The notes: generated by a model not told the origin, from the letters alone. Positions 1 to 12,513 are shown, counted from the first letter of the stretch. The stretch is 64,000 bases of DNA from Pisolithus tinctorius (GCA_024663395.1 JANFAH010000024.1:310001-374000); one strand, 5' to 3'. Numbers and translations: made by a program.

Positions 1-655
1 ACCAATCCTCTTTGCTTGCTTACTTTTCATTTCTCACTTACTCATCATGATTACTCAGTCCTTACTCATTACTTACCAAGTGTTTGTGCCTTGTTTGTTA
101 CAAGCTGTGCTCCCCCCACAGTATATAAACCCCCATGTACTTAGCTACAAAGAAGCAATTCAGAATCAATCCAGAAGTCAGCTCAGCTCAGCATATCTCA
201 TTGTCGACAGTTGAGGCTCATTCGGAAGAGTCTATCTGTCTTCATTTATATCATTGGTAGTTGAGGCTCCATCAAGGGTCTATCTACCTCTATTCATCAT
301 CAGCAGTATCATCAGTGCTTAGTCAGCAACCTCTTGTTTAGTCATCCATCCACTCCTGCGTAACTCGTCATTGACTTGCGCCAGGAGCACGTCTTATCAA
401 AGTCCTTCATCCCAAGTCCTTTCAGCTGAACACCTTCACTCTGTTCAGCATCCCCCATCCAATCATCACTTGCTTGTCTTCTCCTGCATAACTCATCATT
501 GACTTGCACTAGGAGCACCTGCCATCAAAGTTTCCCCCACATATTTAGGTTTTCTGCACTCCAGGTTCTGCGGAGGCACACCACCACTCGCTCACATTTG
601 TCTTTGGTGTTGGATTTGTTTGGTTTTCACCAGCGTTCCACACTTTGACTCACAT
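1..655 (+). repeat. LTR-like repeat fragment (copy 1)
   Basis: This segment matches 47515-48157 closely along its whole length, ending at the shared string CACACTTTGACTCACAT. Beyond that point the two loci diverge. It holds a TATA-like TATATAAA at about 122-129 followed by CCCCC, as expected for an LTR promoter. It is cut by the window start, so its left end is not seen. The orientation and the family of the parent element are inferred. The following bases to 948 hold no recognisable gene. Confidence 0.55.
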
Positions 656-948
656 CGGTCCACTTGGCATGCTTGGATTCTTCCTCTATTTCCCCCGCTG
701 TTTCCATTAGTTCAACAATATTTGATCCTAAGACATCGAAAAGTTCGATTAGTACTTGCCAGATGTGATCATGTCAAGTATCAGCAGAGGCAAGATAGGG
801 AGGGAGAGACATGCTACCATCAGGAGGGAAACCAACATTTCAATCTCCGATGCTTTGGCCTGGATTTTTCCACCACCCGTCAAACAAGAACAATCCGTGA
901 AGTTTGTAAACTACAACTGAACTGTGCTTTCCGTACAAGCTCTTAGGA

Positions 949-1314
949 TGTTTGTTTTTCCTTCAGGTGTACCTCAGACTTCTTCTAACTGAAGCCTGAG
1001 GTAACTGTTCTTCCTTGTTAATTAATAGCTACCTTACTGACTTACTACTGTAGTCTCCTTCCTAGGTTAGCTGTAATGAAGGTATGAGTTTCTACACTAC
1101 GTCAGTACCAAGTAAATGAGCGGGAATCTAGCTATACTCACCTCAGTGTACGAAGTAGTCACTGAGGTGGAAAAGAATGGTGCGGAAAATTTATAGTACC
1201 ATAATTAGTAAGCACATTGACATCGGAATTTAATTCTGAGGGTCGGGGAACAATTCTGAGCCCTCTGGGCGAAACTCTGGGATGCTACCATAACTCCGGA
1301 TCGCATTCTCAACA
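949..1314 (-). repeat. Ty1/Copia 3' LTR
   Basis: Read on the minus strand, the Copia pol ORF ends at 1322. It is followed at once by the purine-rich tract TTGAGGGGGAG and then TGTTGAGAATG, the usual polypurine tract plus LTR start of Copia elements. This fixes the LTR edge at 1314. The far edge is less sure: TGTTTG at 949 fits a TG...CA pair, and TGTTCTT at 1006 is an alternative. The LTR contains short inverted repeats (CTTCAGGTGTACCTCAG and a related copy nearby). No second LTR of this element is visible, so the element is truncated. Confidence 0.6.
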
Positions 1315-1321
1315 CTCCCCC

Positions 1322-2290
1322 TCAATCAGAACGAAGTCCGAGTGCAGACGCGAAGTGTTTCACCTTGATGCTAGGTAAAGGTTTGGTAAGGGTATTGGCG
1401 ACCATGTCGTCAGTAGGACAATAAATTAAATGAAAGGAATTGTTTTCCACAGCAAAACAAATGAAATGCCATCATATGTCGATGTGCTTTGTGCAAGCGT
1501 GATAGCTGCCATCTTTGGTAAGTGTGATGGCAGATTGACTGTCAGAATACAGTGGGATAGGATGTTTGAGTGGTTGGAAAACTTCTCCAATGAGTCATCA
1601 AAGCCACAGGCCCTCTTTGGCTGCGTGAGTCACTGCAATGTACTCCACTTCAGCAGTGGAGAGCATTATGAGTTCCTGTTTCCATGAGGCCCAACTGATA
1701 GCTCCACCATCTAGTAGGTAGGCATATCCGCTTATAGCATGTTGATGCTCTTGTGAAGCTCCATCTGCATTGGTATAGCCCTTGAGGCCTTGTTCTGAAT
1801 TTCTGAATGTTAAAGTGAGCACTTTTGTGCCTGAGATATACCTGTAGATTTGTTTCGCAGCTTCCCAGTGAGTCATGTTGGGTGCATTGTTGAACTGTGC
1901 AACTGTGGAGACAGCAAATGCAATGTCAGGGCACGTTCCAACAGCAAGGTGCATGAGGGAGCCAACAGCAGCACAATAGGGTATGTTTTTTCATGCATGC
2001 AGCTTCTTTGGCTGGCTGCGGAATTTCTCTGTGAGAGAGTTTTATTCCGGGGTCCATCAGAATTGTGGCAGGTTTGCAGTCAGTGAGGTTGTATTTTGTC
2101 AGGATGACCTCAATGTATGACTGCTGCGACAGGGATATGGTGTGGGCTTCTCTATTCTGTGTCACCTTCATTCTGAGTAGCCAACTGATGGGCCCTAGGT
2201 TGGAGATTTTAAAACAAGTGCTGATCTCCTGTTTAAACAAGTGGATTAACAATAATGTAACCACAGCAGATGACTGTTGATATGACATGA
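1322..2290 (-). pseudogene. Ty1/Copia pol remnant (RT tail and RNase H)
   Basis: The minus strand encodes the end of a Copia reverse transcriptase and its RNase H. Visible pieces include ISLSQQSYIE, a VGSLMHLAVGTCPDIAFAV segment, HWEAAKQIYRYISGT, GYTNADGA, SGYAYLLDGGAISWASWKQ, LSTAEVEYIA, LYSDSQSAITLTKDG and TKHIDI. The last part, down to about 1322, reads through several stops. The frame breaks near 1984-1992, next to a run of six T, so a 1-base indel there is likely. Two adjacent stops follow the EGLWL segment (near 1592-1598) and another lies near TKHIDI. The 5' part of the element (gag, integrase, most of the RT) is missing upstream of ~2290. This is a dead fragment. Confidence 0.85.
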
Positions 2291-2626
2291 TTGTCAGTCA
2301 ATGAAAGAGGTGTTGAAACCCCTAGCACAGAAACCGACAGAAACAAAATCCTAAGTGACATCACCAATTTGCAAAGGCATTGCGAAAAAAACAATTGAAT
2401 TTCACACAGGGCAGTATGGGCCCATGGGCCGGTACGACCGGCTGTGACAGAGGATGAAAACAGGACTGCTATGCGTCCTGGAAAATGGCTCACACGGATT
2501 ACACATGGCAGTACTGTCGCTTGCCTTATCATTGATGGGCACGCTCAATCAACCAACATGCGTTTGTTCGCACCTCCCCCCACAGCATACACTTCCTACT
2601 GTCCAGAACCATCTTCACATTAATTC

Positions 2627-4242
2627 ATGATTCCTGAGGAAGCCCCGGGGCATTCCAGCGAAACGGGGTCTTTACCATGGTCGCCTTCTCAGACCCTGAG
2701 CAACAACGCAGTTCTTCCAGAGGCTCCTGCTCTCATTGAATCTACTCAGCCAGGTACAACTTCTAGGAAATGCAGATATTTGGACTCTTGTGCTGACTAC
2801 AATGACTACCCATATGCTCCCCCAGTCAATGCAGATGCTTACATCAGTGCTGTCTCGGTTGAAACCACCGACAAGATTGACCACGTAATCAAAACTGATA
2901 GGGATAAGAGTGGCGGAGGTAGTATGTTGCATTCAGCATTACGCAGAGTGTTCCGTGGTGTCGTTGTGGCCACCCAGACACCCAACGATGTGGTGGCACC
3001 CATTTTCCGGTGGATCTTGTCCTGTGGAGGTAAGGCGGAATCGGACCAGGACAGTGACGATGTGGCGGGAGCCCTCACACCTAATGAGTGGTGCAATGCA
3101 GCCGCCATGGATCTTGCGCGCGAGGACTCGTGACAGCTTGCCAGGGTTGCTATCAGCGTTGCATTCCTCCGCGAGAAGTGCCAGAGGTCGCAGGACGCCA
3201 CAGCAGCTGACTTGGAATGGGTCTGGGGCTTGGTCCGTAGTGCAATCACTCATCCCATGACCACAGGACCTCGTTTCAGTGCCGCATGAAGCTCTCAAGG
3301 TTTCCTAGCTGTATCCCTGTGCAGCTTGCTGAAGGATAACAAAATCGACAAACTTTATCGGTTCCACGTTTGGCTTTCGGACGGCCAGCGCAGCAATCCC
3401 GACTTTGCAGTGCATTCTCACCAGTCATATGTGCGAAGCTGGATCCTTGCCGGTGAGGGCAGGGATTACCAGTACACGTTGTGCCAGTTATAAATAGGGT
3501 GGATGCTACCCACGCTATGTACAAAGTGGAGTGGTTGGACAACAAGAATACCAGTACCAGTTACAAGACCCACCAGATCTCATCTACGGCGCTGAATACT
3601 AAAACGTTCGGGCTCATAACGGAGACTCATGGTCCTCAGTTCACATGTGGGACATGAGCTACATCATTCCTTGCCGTCATTTCCATAGTACGGAAGTGGC
3701 GCCAGATACCCTTCACGCTACTCTGTTCGTCTTCGACTCTCAATGCGGATTCGTGGAATTCGCTCCCGTTCTTGGCCCCGTGGATCTGGCGTCGTCCACG
3801 CAGCCACGCGATCCTGCTGGAGTGATGCCTGCAGCACTTGCAAACATGGTCGACACCATGCATTCATGGGAAAAGCTGATGGAGGAAGGGCAGCAACACT
3901 CCGAGCATGCAGAATGGGAGCATGCACTTCGAGCCTTCAATAAAGCGTTGAATTTGTGCGAGTCTGTCCCCGGCTTCCCGAATCCGGTCCGATACAAGCA
4001 TCAGGTCTCCGGTCAACTTGGAAACACGAATCGGCAGTTTGGAAGATATGAGCAGGCGAGGGACATTTTAGAGAAGGCTCTTGAGGAGATGGGACCTGAA
4101 AGCTCTGAGCATATCGAGTTCTGCGGCGAGCTTGGTGTTGTCTATCGTCACATGAACCACTTTGAAGATGCCAAGTGTGCGTTTGAGGACCAGTTTATCA
4201 CCACGAAGTGGCTAAGGAATGAGCGAGCTCAGTGTCGTGCCA
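2627..4242 (+). pseudogene. 5' part of interrupted TPR/ankyrin/TIR-HET-like gene
   Basis: This is the first half of a host gene whose second half resumes at 21701. It starts at the ATG at 2627, where a long ORF begins; an upstream exon is possible. Residues 1-330 are not recognised. From about 3850 the protein becomes TPR-like: WEKLMEEGQQHSEHAEWEHA, then the classic A-x-x-x-x-x-K-A-L helices up to GELGVVYRHMNHFEDA near 4130-4170. Breaks are visible: in-frame TGA at 3131-3133 and 3287-3289 (both fit CGA to TGA), a probable 1-base loss near 3479, and another frame change near 3610. The reading frame stops being gene-like at 4242, where a transposon TIR begins. The frame shifts could be real decay or assembly error. 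Confidence 0.75.
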
Positions 4243-4320
4243 CACTTCAGTCACCCCCCCCAGGGGACCTATTAGGTTCATATATTCTTATAGATGTATC
4301 CACCTAATAGGTGTTGACCA
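4243..4320 (+). repeat. Left terminal inverted repeat of KDZ copy A
   Basis: CACTTCAGTCACCC followed by GGGGACCTATTAGGTTCATATATTC-type sequence, ending in the short palindrome-like pair CCTATTAGG and CCTAATAGG. It matches 21613-21693 in inverse orientation and 34434-34512 in direct orientation. Confidence 0.9.
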
Positions 4321-4479
4321 CCTGGGTATTCCCAGTGACTGCTGGAGATTCACCAGGCCCTGGAGATTCTCCAGAGCAAGGTGTCAGACATGGACTTTCT
4401 CCAGGATTATTACATCTATAACAGAGTGCCTGGGGTCCAAATGGGGCTTTCCCCAGTGGGTTAATAGACCTATGTCCTG

Positions 4480-4835
4480 GGTATCCTGGGGGATTCTCCA
4501 GCCTAAATGGACCTGTTCCCAGGGCATGCTGGGGGATTCCCCAGGCTAAATGGACCTGTTCCCAGGGCATGCTGGGGGATTCCCCAGCCTAAATGGACCT
4601 GTTCTCTGGGCATGCTGGGGGATTCCCCAGCCTAAATGGACCTGTTCCCTGTACATCCTGGGGGATTCTCCAGCCTAAATGGACCTGGTCTCTGGGCATG
4701 CTGGGGGATTCCCCAGCCTAAATGGACCTGTTCCCTGTACATCCTGGGGGATTCTCCAGCCTGAATGGACCTGTTCCCAGTGCATCCTGGGGGATTCCCC
4801 AGCCTGAATGGACCTGGTCCCAGGGCATCCAGCCC
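4480..4835 (+). repeat. 42-bp subterminal tandem repeats, left end of copy A
   Basis: About eight units of roughly 42 bp, each carrying CCTAAATGGACCTGTTC and GCTGGGGGATTCCCCAGC. The second piece is a palindrome. The same unit recurs inverted near the right end (20975-21460) and in copy B (34670-35190). Unit order and number differ between ends, as expected for arrays that expand and contract. Confidence 0.85.
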
Positions 4836-5289
4836 AAACAGACCTTTTCTAAGATGATCATGGGAACCTCTAGTTCAAATAGACCACCATCACAGCATGA
4901 AGGATCAATCAAAATGATTTGGAGTCTCCATGTTGCTGACAGGAGTGTGTATCATGCCAAGTACCTATTTCCATGGCATCTGATCTGAGCACTCTATACA
5001 ATATGTGAAAAAGCATGGCCATAGACCACTAAGGAAAGACTGGTGACATCTGATGGAGGGAGTAGAATATACTTGGTGATGGTGATTGCCCAGGCACAGC
5101 AGACATACTTTCACCATGCTTCCCAAGGCTTCAGTGATCTCCAGTCTTGGCCATTGCATACAAGTCAAAGATTGTCCAGGTCTTAATGGAATTTTTCCAC
5201 CCACTCTGGGGATCCACAGGGTATGCAGCAGATCCTCCAGGTAATGCTTGGAATTTCCCAGCCAACTCCTGTCTCTAGAGGCTCTCCAA

Positions 5290-6075
5290 GCTATGTCCTG
5301 GGGATTCTCCAAGCACTGCTGGGGATTCTCCAAGTGCTACTGAGGATTCTCCAACTGACTCTGGGGATTCTCCAAGCTATGACCTGGGGATTCTCCAAGC
5401 ACTGCTGGGGATTCTCCAGGCAATGCTGGGGATTCTCCAACCCACTCTGGAGATTCTCCAGGCAATGCTGGGGATTCTCCAACCCAATCTGGAGATTCTC
5501 CAAGCACTACTGGGGATTCTCCAGGCAATGCTGGGGATTCTCCAACCCATTCTGGAGATTCTCCAGGCAATGCTGGGGATTCTCCAACCCAATCTGGAGA
5601 TTCTCCAAGCACTACTGGGGATTCTCCAGGCAATGCTGGGGATTCTCCAACTGACTCTGGGGATTCTCCAAGCACTGCTGGGGATTCTCCAGGCAATGCT
5701 GGGGACTCTCCAACCCACTCTGGGGATTCTCCAACCCAATCTGGAGATTCTCCAAGCACTACTGGGGATTCTCCAGGCAATGCTGGGGACTCTCCAACCC
5801 ACTCTGGGGATTCCCCAAGCACTGCTGGGGATTCTCCAACTGACTCTGGGGGATTCCCCAAGCACTGCTGGGGATTCTCCAGGCAATGCTGGGGATTCTC
5901 CAACTGACTCTGGGGATTCTCCAGGCAATGCTGGGGATTCTCCAACTGACTCTGGGGATTCTCCAAGCACTGCTGGGGATGCTCCAGGCAATGCTGGGGA
6001 TTCCCCAACCCACTCTGGAGATTCTCCAAGCACTGCTGGGGATTTTCCATGTTATGTCCTGGGGATTCTCTAACC
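5290..6075 (+). repeat. 21-bp subterminal minisatellite, left end of copy A
   Basis: Roughly 37 direct units of 21 bp. Each has the near-palindrome CTGGGGATTCTCCAG followed by one of a few 6-bp spacers (GCAATG, GCACTG, CCCACT or similar). Long ORFs run through the array on both strands only because 21 is a multiple of three, so they are not called as genes. Confidence 0.9.
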
Positions 6076-6656
6076 AACTCTGGCATTTCTATGTTGGTAG
6101 CTACTGAGAACTCTTCCCCCTGAAGCCTAGGGCAGAGCCCCATGCCCTTCACATGGACATCATAGCTCTAGTGGATGTCTGGTTCCATGGATTTCACATT
6201 CCTATCTCACACATAGCAGTTTGCACCTAAATCCAATCTGTATTTATGATAGGGTATGCTATCAGATTGAATATGCATAGGTGTGAGGAGAAAATGAATG
6301 GTCTTGTAAGGGTATTGTAGTTATGATGGTAACAAAAAGACCATGGTGGATAATGGACAAAATGAATGATGGCAGACATTACACAAAGGAAGGATATGCA
6401 GGGGGAAGATGATACAGCCACAGGGTATCATAGTTACATGCTAATGATGCAAACATGTTGAACTGGTGTGTACATGAGCCAGTAGCAAGCAAATGATCAA
6501 GATGAAAACATGCCTAGTAGTGGTTGCGTCGATCATGGGTGTGATAGGAACGTCCATCAGAGTCATCAGAGTCATGACGATGATGTCTCTTGTGGGGAGG
6601 GTTTCAATAAATGTATTCAACCACACTGTGCATGTTAGTCTCATTGTACACATAGG

Positions 6657-9600
6657 CTACCCAGCAACATACCTTCGGTGAGTTCTTCCCTGTTGTGAAG
6701 GACCACCATGATCACTCTCATTGTCCTGATATCCTCTATAGCGCTTGTGTGACTCATGCTGAGGGTGGTGGCGAGGACATGGGGTCAGAGAGTAGTTATC
6801 AGAAGGGGGGTGATGATGATATGCAGCTGCTGGAGCAAGATATGTGTGATGATCACCATGCAACAATGGACCTTGTGGAGATGACTGCGGTGACTCCTCA
6901 ACAGGGGATGAAGGAGGGAGAGGGGAGTGGTGGGATGCTGGCTGAGTGGAACGAGGTCCATGGGATGGCAATTGCCCTCGCCTCAGGTGGTGTGATCCTG
7001 CAGGAGAGGGGTGACATGTGCAGGATGGTGATTGCTGTCATTGGGTGTGGTGGGATGTTGAGGGAGACACATGGTGCTGCACAGGTGGCTGGGGTGATCT
7101 ATAAGCTGGGGATAAAGAAGGCACAGTCATACGGTGGGTGTTGGATGCTGCTGGCAAGGGGTGACGTCTGTTGGATGGCACTCGTCCTCGCACAGGTTGG
7201 TCAGGGAAAGATGAAGGGGCACTTCTCTCCTTAAACTTGTCACCTTTAGGGAGGGCCTTAATGAATGCATCTGAATCAGAAAGAACATGGAGGTGCTGGT
7301 TCAATGTGTTCACCACAAGTGGGATGTCACACATCCTTGCATCACTGTGGTGAAATAGCTCAATCTGATCTGGATTATTCATGTCAGTGAGGGCAACCAT
7401 TTTGTGTCAACAACTCACCATCAGTCTATTTCTTGAGGTAAAATGATGAATTCGGCAAAGGGACAAGGTATTCAGCTTGGTCTTCTTTGTCATCTAGTGG
7501 AGCCTCAGCATGGTAATCTGCACCCATTGACTCTTTCAGGAAAGGAACAGTCAGAGCACGAAGTTCATCAGCATTGAGGCATTTGACATTGAAATCTGGA
7601 CCAACAGCAGGGACTCCAGCAGGCCAATCAGTGATGGTATACTGGTGAACATACAGCAGATCAAGCAATGACTTCCAAGAAACATTTCTCTGGCCTCATG
7701 TGATACCATTCTCTTCTGTGGCAGCACTTGAGAGGATGAATATGAATCAAATAGATTTATTGATGTATGGAATTTATGGAGTATGATTGTAGGTAAAACT
7801 TGCCGATTGTGATCATGCCTGTATTCTTGAGGTTTTAATCCCAGTGCATGGTCATAATGGGGTTGTGACAGCACATTAAAGTCAGGAAGAGGCACCAAAG
7901 CAGCAGAGTTAAGGATTTTATACCTAAAGAAAAGTCAGTGGGCAATTGTACATGGCATATGTTATACATACTTGATAATGGTGGACAGGTATTCTAATAA
8001 TTGTGTTATGTTGGTCTGCCTCTCACTCGCAAGCTGCATGAGAAGGGAGGATCCAGCAAAAATTCCTTGGGATTGGCATGCAGCTTCATCGCTCCCACTA
8101 TAAATTACACATCCAAAGACATGTATGCCCTCTACATTGCACCAAGTTTGTGCCTGTACAAGAGGTTATTCAAGAAGCAAACAATCACAACAGTATTACC
8201 CACCCCTTGTGTAAAGGAGTCATGGCAAGCCATTACACGGCCCACCATTGCCTTGGAACTGATGTCTTTGGACCCACTGACACACTCACTCCAATACTTC
8301 CAGATCTCAGCCCACAGTTGAGGATGTTCATCCTCATCTTTATGGTCCTCATAGTGCTTGGTGTGATGCCTATAGTAGTCTTTGGTTTCCTCTGCGATTG
8401 AATCAATGTGGAGTCGAAACTGCAACAAGTTAGGATGTACTGACCTGCAGACACTTTTGGATTGGTATGTGCATACCAAGCCTGATGCATGTTCCACACA
8501 GATTCAGCACGAGTTGCCTTTGTGGTAAGACCAGCAGCAGCCATGATTGACCCAAGAGTCTTGCCATACTCATCTGCAATTGCCTGGGCTTCTTGAGTGG
8601 TGTGCATGCCAAGTGCCTGTGCCTTTCGTATGGCTTCCAAGGGAAGCCACCCTGGTTTGAAGCGCAGTAAGCCTGCTTCTGCACTAGATGTATCCTCGCA
8701 TTGACTGAGGTCACTGGCTAGGGTAGGCGCAGAGGGTGTGACTACTACCTTGCAGAAGGCACAATGTCGTCCTTTGGGTTTCCCATGCATCCCAGTCGTC
8801 TCCAAGCCATCAGGGAGGTCTCCAGTGTCACTAGGTCCATCCTCATCTTCAGAGGATGTGTTGGCTAGGGCACAAGATTTCCCTTTGGCTTCCCTACACC
8901 TCCTGGTCACAGAGCTGTCAGTGTTGCCTTCAGTATCAGCAGCTCCTTCTTCTTCTTCCGATGAGGATGGAGAAGGGAGAGGGGGAGTGGAAGGATGGTT
9001 ATCAGTATCATAATTGCCAGTGCAGATTTCTCTCAGGGTTTGTTTGCATTTAAGGTCATGCCTCTGGTCAGCTGACCAATCACTGTCTATTCAATGACAC
9101 ATGTAAATTATGTGAATAATGCAGTTTAATCAAATAAACAAACCTGATGCACTTTCATGCTCAACATCATCATGACGAACAGAGTCCATCATATTTTCAA
9201 TAGCTTGGCAACCATCATGATCCACCAGGTCCTCTGAGACCAGATCACCTTCAGCTTGCACCATACTCTCAACAGCTTGTTCATCCTCTTCACTGTCATT
9301 GGGGGTAACAGCTGGTGGCGACCTTGAGAAGGAATACAGCTACATACATAGATCACACACTTACACTTTTCATGACCCTGCTCAGCAACTATATCTTCCA
9401 TAGAAATGATGCCCAATTGTAGCTGCTCAAGGACAACAGCGTGGTCAAGCTTCATACCATTCTGGAGTGTAACCTGTTTCGTCCAGAAGGAGTCAAGGTA
9501 CTGATCCTTGTGTTCTTTCTCTGTCAACCCTTGCAAAGAATTACAACTTGAGCGTGGCTGGAGAGGGGGACGTCGAGCTACAGAGCTGGATTCACAGTTC

Positions 9601-9927
9601 TGAAAACAGTGGTCAGTCAGCAAAAAAAAAAAAAAGGTAGCACTACACACCGAGCACTCCTCACCATCCCCTGACATTGGCTCGTGTGTCTCAGAAATCA
9701 TATCCTGATTTCCACCTCATGCTGATGGAAAGAGTTGAGACAGTAGTACACAAGACACAGGAAGTAGGTCTGTACTCACATTTAACTACCCAGTGATGGG
9801 CCTTTGCACCATGTGAAGGTTGGGCTTTGGTGGGCGAAGTGACGGTAGGATTGACTCTCTTTGACCTCCGGGCACCAATGGGGGGACCAACTTTGAAAGT
9901 AACAGCAGACAACCTAGTCGCAGGCAT
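6657..9927 (-). pseudogene. KDZ copy A partner gene 1 (conserved, function unknown)
   Basis: This is a multi-exon minus-strand gene starting at the ATG at 9927 (MPATRLSAVTFKVG) with a GTGAGT donor after AKAHHWVVK. Later exons give a region with HKDQYLDSFWTKQ, acidic serine-rich stretches, and a pair of cysteines in RHCAFCKVV. The best-defined part is near 8480-8680: GWLPLEAIRKAQALGMHTTQ, AIADEYGKTLGSIMAAAGLT and ESVWNMHQAWYA. Next come HPQLWAEIWKYWSE and SKAMVGRVMACHDSF. The C-terminal part has CDIPLVVNTLNQHLHVLSDS and a basic, proline-rich tail ending at 6657. The WNMHQAWY type of protein is, from my knowledge, widespread near agaricomycete transposons; I know no established function. At least one in-frame TGA (7038-7040) fits CGA to TGA. 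Copy B carries the same gene in pieces. Confidence 0.65.
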
Positions 9928-10529
9928 GATGAATTTGACCTGGTAGACACGTAGTCAATCTGTGGGCCAGTGGAACTGTGGAACATGTAGTCACCACACA
10001 CTCTTTGCTGATGTGAAATCAAGCGAGATGGAAAGGAAAAGATGTTCAGGTAAGGAACGACTGGGTAAGGAAAGACTGGGTTCAGGCCAAACATTGGTTA
10101 GTGGACAATTCATGATCTTGCACAAAGGGCTACACACCTGATTTGAAGCGAGTGAAGAAAAGAAGACAAGGAAGAAGAGAAAACGGAGGATGAAACGTTC
10201 ACTACTGAGCTATTTATTTGGTCCCAGAAGAAGCCTACACACCTAATTCACACTAGCACCCTCGCTTCCTTCTAGCTTGCACAATCCTATTGAGAAGGGT
10301 CAATTGAATGGAAATCTGGCATTCAGGGCAGAGGAAAAATGTGGCATGTCAACTGATAGAGTAGGACTGTCATTGTCATTGTGAGCAGAAGATATAATAA
10401 AAACAAAAAGTTGATGTCAAACCTACAGACAGCAGCTCAAGGGTGATATATTCTTTTGACAAATAACCATGGTAGGTGTCAGTGAACAGTTGATAACAAT
10501 ACAGGTACCTTGGAATATGGATGAGATCA

Positions 10530-11780
10530 CTACAAGAAATTAGGTTCAGGGAGCATTGACATTAAACCTTATTTTGGCATCTATTTCATAACGTTCAAAA
10601 ATTCAACAAAAAGGTTTAAACATACCTCCTTGGACAACAGTACCAGATGGAGTGGGTAAGGAATGAGACAAGTGCCAATGAACAGGATAATGTATACCTG
10701 GTAACTAGAGCAGGTATATTCTTAGATCCAACAAACAGAGACCACTACACATACCTGATGACAATGGTGAACAAAGTTGACAATGATACGGGTACTTTGG
10801 ACTACATACAGCACAGAGTTGGTGAGGAATGGAAGGAGATCATTACCAGAAACTTGGTTCTGGGAGCATTGACATCAAACTTTATTTCTGCTGTGATTGA
10901 CAGGTGCTAGCAAATGGGATGGGTACCTAGGGATTATGAGAGGCTGACCGCATTCGTAAATCAATGTAAACAGACCACAAGACATACCTGATAACAGCAG
11001 TAACTGTAGATCAAGAGTATGTAATGATATCCATAGCTCAGACTACGATAGCAGTTGGCCAGGTGAAGAATGAGGCGAGCACCAACTAACAAGATGATTT
11101 ATACCTAGATATTAGAGAGGGTGATCAGATTCGTAAATCTAACAAAAAGAGACTGACACATACCTGATAGTGACAATAAGTCAGCCCAACACCTGATGAC
11201 GATAGATGTACCTCCAACTGCAATACAACAAGGAGTGGGTGAGTGAGGAATGAGGTGAGCACTGATGGAGATAATTTATACCTAGATATTAAAGAACATG
11301 ATCAGATTTGTAGGTCCAATGAAATGCAAAGGTAGGACATACCTCATAACAATGATAAGTGAGGATCGACAGTCAATAACTATATATCTACCACAAACTG
11401 CAATTCAACACAGAGTGGGTGGGTGTGGAATGAGGCGAGTGGTCGAGTGGAGATGAACGAGATAACTTATACCTAGATATTAAAGAGCATGATCGGATTT
11501 GTAAGTCCAATGAAAAGTGACAGTAGCACATACCTTATAATAAGGATTGGTGGGGATCAACAGCCGATAACAATACATCTACTGCAGACTGCAATAGAGC
11601 ACAGAGTGGGTGGGTGAGGGACATGACAAGTATGGACAAATGAAATGATTTAAATCTCATACCTGATAGCGAGAGTTGCAACAAGTACAGATTTGAACAA
11701 GATGATTGAAACCTCACACCTGATAACGATAATGAGTCAGGATCAACATCTGCTAACAATAGACATACCTCAGACAGCAA
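10530..11780. repeat. Degenerate ~170-190-bp tandem repeats
   Basis: About seven diverged units recur at roughly 167-190 bp. Shared pieces include GAGTGGGTGAG, GGAATGAGGCGAGCA, TTATACCTAGATATTA, GATCAGATTTGTA and ACATACCT. The array lies upstream of the start of partner gene 1 inside KDZ copy A. No gene is seen in it. The short plus-strand ORF at 10647-10910 is made of these units. Confidence 0.65.
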
Positions 11781-11983
11781 TACTAGGCAGAGTGACAGTG
11801 ACCCAGGAGAGAAACGAGATCAGCACTAATGAATGAACATAGGTGTTTAGAATCAGCTGGAAGGAATAGTGCTATAAAACATACCTTTGCGAGCGGGAAG
11901 GAGAGGATCTGGAGTGAAGGGCAAGATGAACTCCTCGAGGTCTTGAACCCCACTAGCAGCGCGGTGGTGCTGGGGTGACCTCA

Positions 11984-12059
11984 GTGACACAAAGTCAACA
12001 GAGTACAAACTGCAGCGACATGAAGTCAGCTGCAGCTCTGAGTGAGCGGCACGAGCCAG
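11984..12059 (-). promoter_or_regulatory. Mirror triplet of 16-bp motif (left side)
   Basis: Three inverse copies of the motif GTTGACTTCGTGTCAC: GTGACACAAAGTCAAC at 11984-11999, GCGACATGAAGTCAGC at 12015-12030, and GCGGCACGAGCCAGC near 12045-12059. Spacing is about 31 bp, the same as in the plus-strand triplet at 12436-12513. The role is inferred from repetition and position only. Confidence 0.55.
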
Positions 12060-12435
12060 CTCAGGTTCAGCCAACATGTCCAAACTTGAAGCATAGAGGC
12101 GGTGAGTGGGAAGATGATGACGGGGAGGTGAGAGGATGACAGTCGTTCGTAACAAAGTGTGGAGCTGCTGGGCACTGTGCAGCTGGAACATGGTCCCATG
12201 ACTTAGGTATTTTTGCCCTGGGAATTCTCCAGGCTATCACATCAAACATTGCTATCAATATATGTACATAAGCATAATAGGTAAATCCCTACAAACAAAC
12301 AAATACTTGTGATTTTCTGACCGCAACTACTCTTCATCCTACTACCCTTGCCTTCCTCACTTCATCACTCAGCGCCTCCACCCTCAAGGTCTCAAGTCCC
12401 TCCCCACCACACGCATCATCTCCCATTGGGTTCAA

Positions 12436-12513
12436 GTTGGCTTCGTGCCGCTCATCTTGACCTGAAGTTGACTTTGTGTCACTTTAGGTCGCACTCTGTT
12501 GACTTCATGTCAC
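12436..12513 (+). promoter_or_regulatory. Triplet of 16-bp motif, divergent region
   Basis: GTTGGCTTCGTGCCGC (12436), GTTGACTTTGTGTCAC (12467) and GTTGACTTCATGTCAC (12498) lie 31 bp apart, close to three helical turns. The same three-copy block occurs directly before the transposase gene at 15777-15850. Confidence 0.6.

Noticed and set aside
1430..1687. Plus-strand ORF at 1430-1687
   Set aside because: It is the antisense of the Copia RNase H end, which explains the sequence fully.
4243..4256. CACTA (EnSpm) transposon based on the CACT terminus
   Set aside because: The terminus reads CACTTCAG, the flanking duplication is 7 bp rather than 3 bp, and the encoded transposase is clearly KDZ.
5290..6075. 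CRISPR array or long repeat protein
   Set aside because: Units are 21 bp with no unique spacers, and ORFs run in several frames on both strands because the period is a multiple of three. They are transposon subterminal repeats.
12214..12245. Isolated CTGGGAATTCTCCAGG as a further transposon end
   Set aside because: It is a single unit similar to the 21-bp repeats with no terminal sequence or duplication nearby. It is probably a stray or internal unit.
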